Assembly (NCBI RefSeq): GCF_000308415.1
Contig: NZ_BAFS01000070.1
Span: forward strand, 1 to 64,000
Reading direction: 5' to 3'
Source: Nocardia asiatica NBRC 100129
GTDB taxonomy: Bacteria > Actinomycetota > Actinomycetes > Mycobacteriales > Mycobacteriaceae
DNA: 64,000 bases
The first letter of the stretch is position 1; the number at the start of each line of letters is the position of its first letter. Below, in pieces: positions 56,042 through 64,000 of this stretch. Below the pieces are notes generated by a model, which was not told where the DNA came from, ran no database searches, and was given only the letters and a program-made list of their open reading frames with translations. A program made the translations under genes and the position numbers.

Positions 56042-56608
56042 ATGACGCGGCAGGAAGCGACGACAACACCCCAGGCGGTGATCGCCGCCGCGCTGCGCCG
56101 CGAGCGCACGCGGGCCGGGTTGTCGTTGAGCGAGGTCGCCGGCCGGGCGGGCGTCGCGAAATCGACACTGTCGCAACTGGAATCGGGTACCGGGAACCCG
56201 AGCCTGGAGACGCTGTGGGCGCTGTGCGTCGCCCTTGACATGCCGTTCTCCCGGTTGCTCGACCCGCCGCGCCCGAACGTGCACGTCATCCGTGCCGGTG
56301 AGGGCCCTGTGGTGGCGGCCGAGCAGTCGGAGTACCGGGCGACCCTGCTGGCAGCCGGGCCGGCGAATTCCCGCCGTGACCTGTTCCGCATCACGGCGGA
56401 ACCTGGGCATGCGCGGCGATCGGATCCGCATATCGCCGGCGTGGTCGAGCACGTGCTGCTCGCCGAAGGGCGCGCGCTGGTCGGCCCGGTCGACGCGCCC
56501 GTGGAGCTACACCCCGGCGACTACATCGCGTATCCGGGCGATCGGCCGCACATTTTCGAAGCGCTGGCGTCGCCGACTTGGGCGACGCTGGTGATCGAGT
56601 ACACCTGA
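56042..56608 (+). CDS. XRE-cupin transcriptional regulator
   Basis: 188 residues from the ATG at 56042, GGAG upstream; the longer frame to 55832 would translate the palindrome and is rejected. HTH residues 15-70: LRRERTRAGLSLSEVAGRAG then VAKSTLSQLESGTGNPSLET. C-terminal cupin with HIAGVVEHVLLAEG and HPGDYIAYPGDRPHIF as effector pocket. It is divergent from azlCD and is their likely regulator. Confidence 0.9.
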   Translation: MTRQEATTTPQAVIAAALRRERTRAGLSLSEVAGRAGVAKSTLSQLESGTGNPSLETLWALCVALDMPFSRLLDPPRPNVHVIRAGEGPVVAAEQSEYRATLLAAGPANSRRDLFRITAEPGHARRSDPHIAGVVEHVLLAEGRALVGPVDAPVELHPGDYIAYPGDRPHIFEALASPTWATLVIEYT

Positions 56609-56613
56609 TCGGG

Positions 56614-57318
56614 TCAGGCCGCGCCTTCGCCGAGGTACTGCAACCAGACGGGGTCGAGTTCCGTCGTGGTGGACAGCAGCCGCCAGTGCGGGCCCTTCGG
56701 TGAGACCAGTGGAGATCGCAGCGTCCAGCCGAGTTCGCTGAGCAGTTTGTCGGCTTTGCGGTGGTTGCAAGGCGCGCAACTGGCGACGCAGTTCTCCCAG
56801 GAATGCTCCCCGCCGCGGCTGCGCGGGATGACATGGTCGATGGTCTCGGCCTTGCCGCCGCAGTAACCGCACCGATAGCGATCCCGGTGCATGAGGGCCG
56901 CACGGGTCATCGGGACCCGGGCCCGATAAGGCACGTGGACGTAGCTGCGCAGGCGGATCACCGAGGGAATGGCCACCGCCGTCTCGGCGGAGTGCACTAC
57001 CGGCCCTTCGTCGTTGTGGTGAACGGCGTCGGCCTTGTCGCAGATGAGGAGAACGATCGCGCGGCGCGCGGACAGAGCGGTGAGCGGCTCGTAGGTGGCG
57101 TTCAGCAGCAGCACCCTGGTCTTGAGCCAGTGCGCGCCCTCTGCTGGCGGGGCGGTGGGGCGGGGTCCGTGGTCGTGTTGGCCACGATGCCCACCCGGAT
57201 GATGGTCGGACACGATGTGCAGCGGAGTGGCCCCCGACCCACGATTGTGGACGTCGGCGGGCTGGAGTTGTCGGTGTGCTCGCGCCTCGTGTGACCGCGC
57301 GCTGTGCCGCTGCTTCAT
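56614..57318 (-). CDS. HNH endonuclease family protein
   Basis: 234 residues from the ATG at 57318 after GAGG. N-terminal 60 residues are His/Arg-rich and variable. The conserved part starts at VLLLNATYEPLTALSARRAI and ends with the HNH motif: CGYCGGKAETIDHVIPRSRG, then SWENCVASCAPCNHRKADKL, including two CxxC zinc pairs. Rv2469c type. Its biological role is unknown; nothing nearby suggests restriction. Confidence 0.9.
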   Translation of the reverse strand: MKQRHSARSHEARAHRQLQPADVHNRGSGATPLHIVSDHHPGGHRGQHDHGPRPTAPPAEGAHWLKTRVLLLNATYEPLTALSARRAIVLLICDKADAVHHNDEGPVVHSAETAVAIPSVIRLRSYVHVPYRARVPMTRAALMHRDRYRCGYCGGKAETIDHVIPRSRGGEHSWENCVASCAPCNHRKADKLLSELGWTLRSPLVSPKGPHWRLLSTTTELDPVWLQYLGEGAA

Positions 57319-57561
57319 CTCGACCTCGATTTCATGATTGGCAGGATCATGTGGTATCTGCAAAGCAGAGACTGTTCCCCAGTTGACCATGGAATGTCGG
57401 GCATTGCACGGTGATTTTCAACAATGTCCGGTTAACTGTGGCTGAAGTGCCATTCCGGCGCGATGTTCCGGTTGCCGAGCGGCGGCGCGAGGGCAGTGCG
57501 GCGGCGTTGCGCGGGCGCGGGCACAATGGACACCGGCGCATCCGGTGAATCGAGAGGGTCT

Positions 57562-57966
57562 ATGACTTCGGGCGAGCAAACGGCGACGTCGTTCTACGCG
57601 GCGGTCGGTGGGGCGGAGACGTTCCAGCGGCTCGTCGCGACGTTCTATCGCGAGGTGGCCGCCGACGAGGTGCTGCGCCCGCTGTACCCGGAAGAGGATC
57701 TGGGCCCGGCGGAGCGTCGATTGCGGATGTTCCTGGAGCAGTATTGGGGCGGTCCGCGCACCTACTCCGACGAGCGCGGCCACCCGCGCCTGCGCATGCG
57801 GCACATGCCCTTCACCATCGGGCCGATCGAGCGTGACGCGTGGTTGCGGTGCATGCGGATCGCGGTCGCGGAGATCGAGCCGGAGACGCTGGACGACGAG
57901 CACCGCAAGGCGCTGCTGGACTACCTGGAGATGGCGGCCAATTCTCTGGTGAACGCGCCCTTCTGA
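57562..57966 (+). CDS. glbO: Group II truncated haemoglobin
   Basis: 134 residues from the ATG at 57562, GAGAGG upstream. Proximal His81 in RLRMRHMPF, distal-side Tyr in [25 protein letters not shown] and the Trp in DAWLRCM are all group II (trHbO) features. It binds oxygen and may act in redox sensing or respiration. The gene is divergent from the HNH gene and precedes the alpha-glucosidase, as in M. tuberculosis Rv2470. Confidence 0.95.
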   Translation: MTSGEQTATSFYAAVGGAETFQRLVATFYREVAADEVLRPLYPEEDLGPAERRLRMFLEQYWGGPRTYSDERGHPRLRMRHMPFTIGPIERDAWLRCMRIAVAEIEPETLDDEHRKALLDYLEMAANSLVNAPF

Positions 57967-58195
57967 CAACGGGTTCGCACCCGGCGGATGGGTTCGCCGA
58001 AAATGTGTTTTCTACCGCGTTGTGGTCGCGGTGGATTCGCTGATGAACAACAGGTGACCTGAGCGTTGCCGCTGAGAGACGTGGCAGCGGGGATGTTTTC
58101 GCTGCGGCAGGCAGCGGTGCTGGGTGTTTGCTCTCTGTTCGGAGTCGCGCATCGCCTGGAGGCTTTCACCACAGAACTTTGGCACTATTGCGGAT

Positions 58196-59800
58196 GTGAG
58201 TGATGCACCAGCCTTAACGGCGCCGGTGGATCGCACCATGCAACCGTGGTGGCGGTCGGCCGTGTTCTACCAGGTTTATCCGAGATCCTTCGCGGATTCG
58301 AGCGGAGACGGGATCGGCGATCTCGGCGGCGTCCGGGACAAACTCGGCTATCTCGAACTGCTCGGCGTCGACGCGTTGTGGATCTGCCCGGTGATGCGTT
58401 CGCCGATGGCCGACGGTGGCTACGACGTTGCCGATCCGCGCGACATCGATCAGCTCTTCGGCGGGCTCGCCGCGATGGACGCGCTGATCGCCGAAGCGCA
58501 TGCCCGCCGGATCCGGGTCACGATGGACCTGGTGCCCAACCACACCAGCGACCGGCATCCGTGGTTCCTGACGGCGCTGGCGGCGGCGCCCGGCAGTCCG
58601 GAACGCGACCGGTACATCTTCCGCGACGGCCGCGGGCCGGGTGGCGCGGAGCCGCCCAACAACTGGCCGAGCATCTTCGGCGGACCCGCCTGGACCAGGA
58701 TCACCGAACCCGACGGCACTCCCGGCCAGTGGTACCTGCACATCTTCGCCCGCGAGCAACCCGACCTGAACTGGAGCAACCCCGAGGTCGCCGCCGATTT
58801 CGAGCAAACCCTGCGATTCTGGCTCGACCGGGGCGTGGACGGTTTCCGGATCGATGTGGCCCACGGCATGGCCAAGCCCGACGGCCTGCCCGACATGCCG
58901 GAGCTGAGCGTCTCGGCGCTGCTGGCGCACGACGACAGCGACCCGCGGTTCAACAATCCCGCTGTGCACGACATCCACCGCAGGATCCGCAAGGTGGTCG
59001 ACGAGTATCCGGACGCGGTGACCATCGGCGAGGTGTGGGTGAACGACAACACCCGCTTCGGCGAGTACGTGCGGCCCGACGAACTGCACTTGGCCTTCAA
59101 CTTCCGTCTCGCGGAATCCGCGTTCGACGCCGAAGCGGTGCGCGACGCGATCGACAACTCCCTCGCCGCCGTCGGACCGGTGTTCGCCGTGCCCACCTGG
59201 ACGTTGTCCAACCACGACATCGAGCGCGAGGTCACCAGGTACGGCGGCGGCGCGCTCGGGGTCGCGCGGGCGCGGGCGATGTTCCTGCTGGAACTGGCGC
59301 TGCCCGGCGCGGTCTTCCTCTACAACGGCTCCGAGCTGGGGCTGCCCAACGTCGACGACCTGCCCGATGAGGTGCTGCAGGACCCGGTGTGGGAGCGCTC
59401 CGGGCACACGCAGCGTGGCCGCGACGGCTGCCGGGTGCCGTTGCCGTGGGAAGGCGACGCGCCGCCGTTCGGATTCACCACCACAACCCCGTGGCTGCCG
59501 ATCCCGCCCGATTGGGCGCCGCTGACCGTCGAAGCGCAACTGGAGGAGCTGGGCTCGACTTTGTCGCTGTATCGTCTGGCCATCGACCTGCGCTCGGTGC
59601 GGCCGGAGTTCGCGGGGGACCGGATCGAGTGGTACGGCAGCCCTCCGGGTTGTCTCGCGTTCCGCAGGCCGGGCGGACTGGTCTGCGTGCTCAACGCTTC
59701 GGACGCCCCGATCCAGCTACCGCCGGGGGACGTGCTGCTGGCCAGCGCGGCGGCCGAGGGCGGCCAGTTGCCGGCGAACGCGGCCGCCTGGCTGGTCTGA
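58196..59800 (+). CDS. aglA: GH13 alpha-glucosidase
   Basis: 534 residues from a GTG at 58196; no Shine-Dalgarno is seen, so other starts up to the ATG-like codon at 58238 remain possible. WWRSAVFYQVYPRSFADSSG opens the GH13 barrel. Region motifs: MDLVPNHTSD, GFRIDVAHG (nucleophile Asp), TIGEVWVND (acid/base Glu) and LSNHDIERE (third Asp). It should hydrolyse alpha-1,4 glucosides, maltose or trehalose-like sugars. Rv2471 type. Cytoplasmic, no signal peptide. Confidence 0.93.
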   Translation: MSDAPALTAPVDRTMQPWWRSAVFYQVYPRSFADSSGDGIGDLGGVRDKLGYLELLGVDALWICPVMRSPMADGGYDVADPRDIDQLFGGLAAMDALIAEAHARRIRVTMDLVPNHTSDRHPWFLTALAAAPGSPERDRYIFRDGRGPGGAEPPNNWPSIFGGPAWTRITEPDGTPGQWYLHIFAREQPDLNWSNPEVAADFEQTLRFWLDRGVDGFRIDVAHGMAKPDGLPDMPELSVSALLAHDDSDPRFNNPAVHDIHRRIRKVVDEYPDAVTIGEVWVNDNTRFGEYVRPDELHLAFNFRLAESAFDAEAVRDAIDNSLAAVGPVFAVPTWTLSNHDIEREVTRYGGGALGVARARAMFLLELALPGAVFLYNGSELGLPNVDDLPDEVLQDPVWERSGHTQRGRDGCRVPLPWEGDAPPFGFTTTTPWLPIPPDWAPLTVEAQLEELGSTLSLYRLAIDLRSVRPEFAGDRIEWYGSPPGCLAFRRPGGLVCVLNASDAPIQLPPGDVLLASAAAEGGQLPANAAAWLV

Positions 59801-59891
59801 GGCACGCCGGAAGTCCCAGCTCGAGCCGGGTGGCGTCGACACGGACGGCGTCCCGGCTCGACCGGACGGAGAACTACTACAGAGCATCGTC

Positions 59892-59904
59892 TACCTTTGA
59901 CTCG
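59892..59904 (+). promoter_or_regulatory. Probable -10 box for leaderless ctaJ
   Basis: TACCTT (59892-59897) fits TANNNT; the GTG of ctaJ begins 7 nt later, where transcription should start. No Shine-Dalgarno is present. Confidence 0.6.
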
Positions 59905-60182
59905 TGAGCATTCTCGAGACAGTGCTGATCTTCGCCGGCATCCCGCTGGTGATCTACGGCGTGATCGCCGGATTGTCGTTCCTCGGTAAGCCACTGCCTG
60001 GCGAGAAGCCGGTCCACTTCGCCCTCGGCCAGAAGTGGACCCAGCAGCCGGTGCTGTGGAGTGCCACTGAAGAGGTGATCGGCTCGGGTCACCACTTTCC
60101 GGAAACGCCGCATGGACAGCATGCGGCCATCGAGTCCACCGAGGTGGAGCTGATCGGAGGACGGGCAAGTGGCAGGTTCTAA
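59904..60182 (+). CDS. ctaJ: aa3-type cytochrome oxidase subunit CtaJ
   Basis: 92 residues. One transmembrane helix (LETVLIFAGIPLVIYGVIAG), then LPGEKPVHFALGQKWTQQPVLW, which is the conserved CtaJ loop, and a hydrophilic tail. CtaJ is a small subunit of the actinobacterial III2-IV2 respiratory supercomplex. It overlaps the DUF5130 gene by 14 nt; the homologous pair occurs in M. smegmatis. Probably leaderless. Confidence 0.88.
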   Translation: MSILETVLIFAGIPLVIYGVIAGLSFLGKPLPGEKPVHFALGQKWTQQPVLWSATEEVIGSGHHFPETPHGQHAAIESTEVELIGGRASGRF

Positions 60183-60633
60183 GTGGCCCGCGGTGGTCGA
60201 AGCCGATTTGCCGCACGGATACGCGATCACCAGTAGCGGGCGCGTCTCCGGCGTGCACGAGGCGGGCGACGTGTTCAAGGAAGCGCCGTTCGACGACGAA
60301 GAGCGCCTCATCATGGACAACGTGCTCACCGAGGCGACCCGCGCGACCAAGGTGCGGTTCAACGTCTACATCGGCGATCTGGGCGCGGACCCGGCCGCGG
60401 GCGCGGACGCGATCTTCCCCGGCACGCCCGAGGCGGCGCACTCGGTGCTCATCGCCGTCTCGCCCGACGACAAGGCGATCGAGGTGCGCTCGGGCCGTGC
60501 GGTCGCCGACCGCGCGAACGATCGCGTCTGCCAGCTCGGCGTCACCGCCGCGCTCAGCTCGTTCCGGCAGGGTCAGCTGATCGACGGTCTGGTCTCCGCC
60601 GTTCGCGTGATGGCCGCGGCCATCGGAAGGTAG
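60169..60633 (+). CDS. DUF5130 (TPM-like) protein
   Basis: 154 residues from a GTG with GGAGG 8 nt upstream, inside the end of ctaJ. Alpha/beta TPM-like fold: RATKVRFNVYIGDLG, AHSVLIAVSPDDKAIEVRSG and NDRVCQLGVTAALSSFRQG. No helix spans the membrane. Coupled to ctaJ; the mycobacterial homologue has been found near the respiratory supercomplex, so it may be an assembly or accessory factor. Confidence 0.85.
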   Translation: MAGSKWPAVVEADLPHGYAITSSGRVSGVHEAGDVFKEAPFDDEERLIMDNVLTEATRATKVRFNVYIGDLGADPAAGADAIFPGTPEAAHSVLIAVSPDDKAIEVRSGRAVADRANDRVCQLGVTAALSSFRQGQLIDGLVSAVRVMAAAIGR

Positions 60634-60649
60634 TTCTCGCTGTCGTAGT

Positions 60650-60686
60650 CCGGCGCGTCCACCCGATCACCGGGTGGACGCGCCGG
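60650..60686. terminator. Terminator between DUF5130 gene and pepN
   Basis: Perfect 16-bp stem (60650-60665 with 60671-60686), 5-nt loop, then TTTCGTT on the plus strand. It separates convergent genes. Confidence 0.85.
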
Positions 60687-60692
60687 TTTCGT

Positions 60693-63275
60693 TCACGGCT
60701 GGGCGTCGAAGGCGCGGGCGCGCAGCGAGCGTTCGATGCCCGCCTTGCCTTCACTGACCAGGCGGCGCAGTGCCGGGGGGTGGTCGCCGGCGAGGAACTT
60801 GTCGGCGACGGCCACCGCGTCCTCGCTGATCGCCCAGTGCGGGTAGAGCCCGACCACCACGGTCTGGGCCACCTCGCTGGAGCGTCGCTCCCAGACGCCG
60901 GGGACCTCGGCGAAATACCGTTCCAGGTAGGGGGTGAGCAGCTCGCCCTGCCCGGCGGGCGCGAAGCCGGCGACGAGGGAGCGGGCGGTGATGTTCGGCA
61001 CCGAGTCGTCGCCCATCACCGTCGCCCACGCCTGTTCCTTCACCTCGGCGATCGGACGCGCCGTCGCGGCGGCGGCCGCTTGCCGCTTGCCCGCGGCGGT
61101 GGAGTCGTTGGACAGCTCTTGATCGATGACCGGCGTGTCCAGCCCGTCGGCATCGATCTCGCCCGCCGCGGCGAGCGCGGCGACCAGCCGCCACCGCAGG
61201 TCGGTGTCGACCGCCAGGCCGGGCAGCCCGACCTTCGCCGGATCGCCGTCGAGCAGTTCGCGCAGCACCTCGGTGTGCCAGGCCGACAGCTTCGCGCCGG
61301 TCAGCGCGTTGACGAAGGCCAGCTGGTGGTCGGAGCCCGGCTCGGCCTCGCGCGCCAGCTCCAGCAGCCGGTTCGCGTATTCCGGCCAGCCGGTGGTGGT
61401 GGCCCACTCCGGATCGGCGTAGCTGCCCAGCGCGGTGTTGGCTTGCATCAGCAGCCGCTGCACCACGCCGATCTCGCTCTCGGCGCCGACGCCGCGTTCG
61501 ACCAGCGCGACGAAGTCGCGCGCGCGGAACTCGGCCTGGCGGGTCATCTCCCAGGCCGCCGACCAGGCCAGCGTGCGCGGCAGCGGCTCCGCGATGTCGG
61601 CGATGCGGTTGACCAGCACGTCCAGCGAATCGGCGTCCAGCCGGATCGAGCAGTAGGTGAGGTCGTCGTCGTTGACCAGCACGAACTTGCCGCGCGGCAC
61701 GCCGACCAGCGCGGGCACCTCGGTACGTTCGGCGGCGTCGAGGTCGAGCTCCACGCGCTCGGTGCGCACCAGCTTTCCGTCCTGGTCGTCGTACACGCCG
61801 ATGGCCAGCCGGTGCACGCGCCGCTCACCCGCGCCCGGTTGCGCGCCCTCCTGCACCACCGCGAACGAGCTGAACCGCCCGTCGGCGTCCACCTCGAAGT
61901 CCGGGCGCAGGATGTTCAGTCCGGTGGTCTTGAGCCACTGCGCGCCCCAGGTGGACAGGTCGCGCCCGGACGACTTCTCCAGCGCCGACAACAGGTCGTC
62001 GAAGGTGGCGTTGCCGTAGGCGTGCTCGGCGAAGTAGGCGCGCAGACCGGCCAGGAACGGCTCCAGACCGACGTAGGCCACGAGCTGTTTCAGCACGCTG
62101 GCGCCCTTGGCGTAGGTGATGCCGTCGAAGTTCACCTCGACGGCGGCGAGGTCGGGGATGTCGGCGGCGATCGGGTGGGTGGAGGGCAGCTGGTCCTGCC
62201 GGTAGGCCCAGGATTTCTCGACGTTCGCGAACGTGGTCCACGCGTTGGTGTACTCGGTGGCCTCGGACTGGCACAGCACCGAGGCGAAGGTGGCGAACGA
62301 CTCGTTCAGCCACAGGTCGTCCCACCATTTCATGGTGACCAGGTCGCCGAACCACATGTGCGCCATCTCGTGCAGCACGGTCTCGGCGCGGCGCTCGTAG
62401 GACGCCCGGGTGACCTTGGAGCGGAAGACGTAGTCCTCGAGGAAGGTCACCGCGCCCGCGTTCTCCATCGCGCCCGCGTTGAACTCGGGGACGAACAGCT
62501 GGTCGTACTTGCCGAACGCGTACGGGACGCCGAAGTTGCGGTGGTAGAAGCCGAAACCCTGCTTGGTCTCGGTGAACAGCCGCTCGGCGTCCATGTGCTC
62601 GGCCAGCGAGGCGCGGCAGTAGATGCCCAGCGGGATGCTGCCGTGCTCGTCGGTGTACACATCGGTCCACTGGGCGTACGGACCGGCGACGAGCGCGACC
62701 AGGTAGGTGCTCATTCGCGCGGTGGTACGGAAGACGTGCTTTCCGGGCTCCGCGGCGAGCGTCTGCACGACGGCGCCGTTGGAGACGACCACCCAGTCTT
62801 CGGGCGCGGTGACGGCGATGTCGAAGGTGGCTTTGAGGTCCGGCTGGTCGAAGCAGGCGAACATCCGCTTGGCGTCGGCGGTCTCGAACTGGGAGTACAG
62901 GTATACCGCGTCGTCGGCGGGGTCGACGAACCGGTGCAGGCCCTCACCGGTGTGCGAGTACTCGCAGTCGGCCTCCACCACCAGTTCGTTGCGCTCGGCC
63001 AGGTCGGTCAGGGCGATACCGGTCGACTCGTCGTAGCCGGACACGTCCACGGCGGCGCCGTTGAGTACCGCCGAGCGCACGCCGCGCGCGACGATGTCGA
63101 TGAACGTGCTCGCGCCGGGCGTCGCGGTGAAGGTCACCGTGCTGCGGGAGAAGAAGGTCTGCTCGCCCGGTTTGCCCGCACCGTCGGTCAGATCCAGCTC
63201 GACGCGGTAGTTCTCGACCGCCACCGTCGCGGCGCGTTCGATCGCCTGGTCGCGAGTGAGATTGGGTGCGGACAT
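60693..63275 (-). CDS. pepN: Aminopeptidase N (M1 metallopeptidase)
   Basis: 860 residues from the ATG at 63275 after GAAGGAG, near the 861 I recall for Rv2467. Exopeptidase motif GAMENAG near residue 270; zinc site HEMAH (His302, Glu303, His306) with Glu325 in NESFA; the helical C-terminal ERAP1-like domain covers residues 520-860. It removes N-terminal residues from peptides in the cytoplasm. No signal peptide. Divergent from purC with 208 bp between starts. Confidence 0.96.
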   Translation of the reverse strand: MSAPNLTRDQAIERAATVAVENYRVELDLTDGAGKPGEQTFFSRSTVTFTATPGASTFIDIVARGVRSAVLNGAAVDVSGYDESTGIALTDLAERNELVVEADCEYSHTGEGLHRFVDPADDAVYLYSQFETADAKRMFACFDQPDLKATFDIAVTAPEDWVVVSNGAVVQTLAAEPGKHVFRTTARMSTYLVALVAGPYAQWTDVYTDEHGSIPLGIYCRASLAEHMDAERLFTETKQGFGFYHRNFGVPYAFGKYDQLFVPEFNAGAMENAGAVTFLEDYVFRSKVTRASYERRAETVLHEMAHMWFGDLVTMKWWDDLWLNESFATFASVLCQSEATEYTNAWTTFANVEKSWAYRQDQLPSTHPIAADIPDLAAVEVNFDGITYAKGASVLKQLVAYVGLEPFLAGLRAYFAEHAYGNATFDDLLSALEKSSGRDLSTWGAQWLKTTGLNILRPDFEVDADGRFSSFAVVQEGAQPGAGERRVHRLAIGVYDDQDGKLVRTERVELDLDAAERTEVPALVGVPRGKFVLVNDDDLTYCSIRLDADSLDVLVNRIADIAEPLPRTLAWSAAWEMTRQAEFRARDFVALVERGVGAESEIGVVQRLLMQANTALGSYADPEWATTTGWPEYANRLLELAREAEPGSDHQLAFVNALTGAKLSAWHTEVLRELLDGDPAKVGLPGLAVDTDLRWRLVAALAAAGEIDADGLDTPVIDQELSNDSTAAGKRQAAAAATARPIAEVKEQAWATVMGDDSVPNITARSLVAGFAPAGQGELLTPYLERYFAEVPGVWERRSSEVAQTVVVGLYPHWAISEDAVAVADKFLAGDHPPALRRLVSEGKAGIERSLRARAFDAQP

Positions 63276-63483
63276 TTGGCTCCTTCGTGGTCGAAGAACT
63301 GGCACGGGCGCAATCCACAATGCCACCTCGGTGGCCCAGGCCGCGCGGGACTTTCCCGACCAACCCTAGTGACACCGGCCCCTTGTGCGGCGGGACATCG
63401 GCGGCGCGACGGCCGCGCTCCAGGGGCGGCGGTATTGTGCCTGTGCAGCGCAGGTTCACCACCACGGATTCGGAGGCTCGACG

Positions 63484-64000
63484 TTGAAGCATGTGCACGC
63501 CGGGAAGGTGCGTGACCTGTACGAGGACGGCGACACGCTGCTGTTGGTCGCGTCCGACCGGGTGTCGGTGTACGACGTGGTGCTGCCGACGCCGATCCCG
63601 GACAAGGGCGCGCTGCTGACGCAGTTGTCGAACTGGTGGTTCGAGTACTTCACCGACGTGCCGAACCACGTGGTCTCCGCCACCGACGTGCCCGCCGAGT
63701 TCGCCGGCAGCGGCATCCGGGTCAAGCCGCTGAAGATGGTGCAGGTGGAATGCATCGCGCGCGGGTACCTGACCGGGTCCGGGCTGGTGGAGTACCGGCG
63801 CACCGGCTCGGTCTCCGGGGTCGCGTTGCCGCCGGGGCTGCGCGAGGGCGACAAGCTGCCGGAGCCGATCTTCACCCCGACCACCAAAGCCTCCGCCGGG
63901 CACGACGAGTCGATCACCTTCGCGGACGTGGTGAACCAGGAGGGGCGCGAGGTCGCCGAGCGGCTGCGCGAGCTGACCCTGCACCTCTACACCCGCGGCG
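63484..64000 (+). CDS. purC: SAICAR synthetase, 5' part (3' end outside window)
   Basis: 172 codons, open to the window edge. The TTG at 63484 has GGAGG 7 nt before it; a GTG three codons on lacks this spacing. It joins CAIR and aspartate in purine synthesis. Signatures: AGKVRDLYE (ATP loop), SDRVSVYDVVLPTPIPDKG, then MVQVECIARGYLTGSGLVEY and FTPTTKASAGHDE. The yeast-like long form typical of Actinobacteria. Confidence 0.95.
   Translation, partial: MKHVHAGKVRDLYEDGDTLLLVASDRVSVYDVVLPTPIPDKGALLTQLSNWWFEYFTDVPNHVVSATDVPAEFAGSGIRVKPLKMVQVECIARGYLTGSGLVEYRRTGSVSGVALPPGLREGDKLPEPIFTPTTKASAGHDESITFADVVNQEGREVAERLRELTLHLYTRG

Noticed and set aside
56614..57318. HNH endonuclease as a homing or restriction enzyme
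   Set aside because: It lies in conserved mycobacterial-type synteny and has no methylase or intron; probably a housekeeping gene of unknown role.

Overview
The window is a high-GC actinobacterial chromosome segment, most likely from Nocardia or a close mycolic-acid-producing relative. The reasons are a giant type I fatty acid synthase followed by acpS, a mycobacterial-type L,D-transpeptidase, a DesA3-type desaturase with its reductase, CtaJ, an actinobacterial PepN, and many GTG/TTG or apparently leaderless starts. From memory of M. tuberculosis, much of the content matches two blocks: fas/acpS/bcp/ldtB/orn/HerA-like ATPase/SDR (about Rv2509-Rv2524c), and ssbB/ettA/gdh/thioesterase/HNH/glbO/aglA/ctaJ/pepN (about Rv2466c-Rv2478c). 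No database was searched.

Layout. 1-7231: 3' two thirds of fas, then acpS. 7269-13310: TetR, a membrane-anchored hypothetical, Bcp, a DUF3618 protein, an excalibur protein, a divergent pirin/MarR pair, DUF1992 and a small unknown. 13460-17316: lytic transglycosylase with a long upstream region, tRNA-Lys, L,D-transpeptidase, tRNA-His and oligoribonuclease. 17504-24166: HerA-like ATPase, then a padR-fadH-SDR operon divergent from an MFS transporter. 24194-27592: TetR divergent from the desaturase operon (reductase, desaturase, small protein). 27593-31354: accessory and decaying DNA, with DUF4254, a frameshifted DUF4389 gene and remnants of an ABC transporter.

31596-41545 is a 9.95 kb integrated element in tRNA-Arg(UCU), bounded by a perfect 43-bp direct repeat of the tRNA 3' half. 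A divergent switch region sits at its right end: XRE repressor and tyrosine integrase rightward, excisionase and one long operon leftward. The operon encodes small proteins, a RepA-like ATPase, a scaffolding protein, an HK97-fold major capsid protein and a Gp37-like tail protein. No terminase, portal, prohead protease or lysis gene is visible. This looks like a capsid-encoding phage satellite or a phiRv1/phiRv2-like mini-prophage. A separate left-end module (XRE-TPR regulator divergent from two tiny proteins) may be cargo.

41778-64000 returns to core chromosome: CopD-CtaG fusion, PLP lyase, SSB, EttA, NAD-glutamate dehydrogenase, thioesterase, a possible decayed gene, AzlCD with a divergent XRE-cupin regulator and a large palindrome between them, HNH endonuclease, truncated haemoglobin, alpha-glucosidase, CtaJ, DUF5130, PepN, and the start of purC. 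No rRNA, CRISPR array or insertion sequence was seen.
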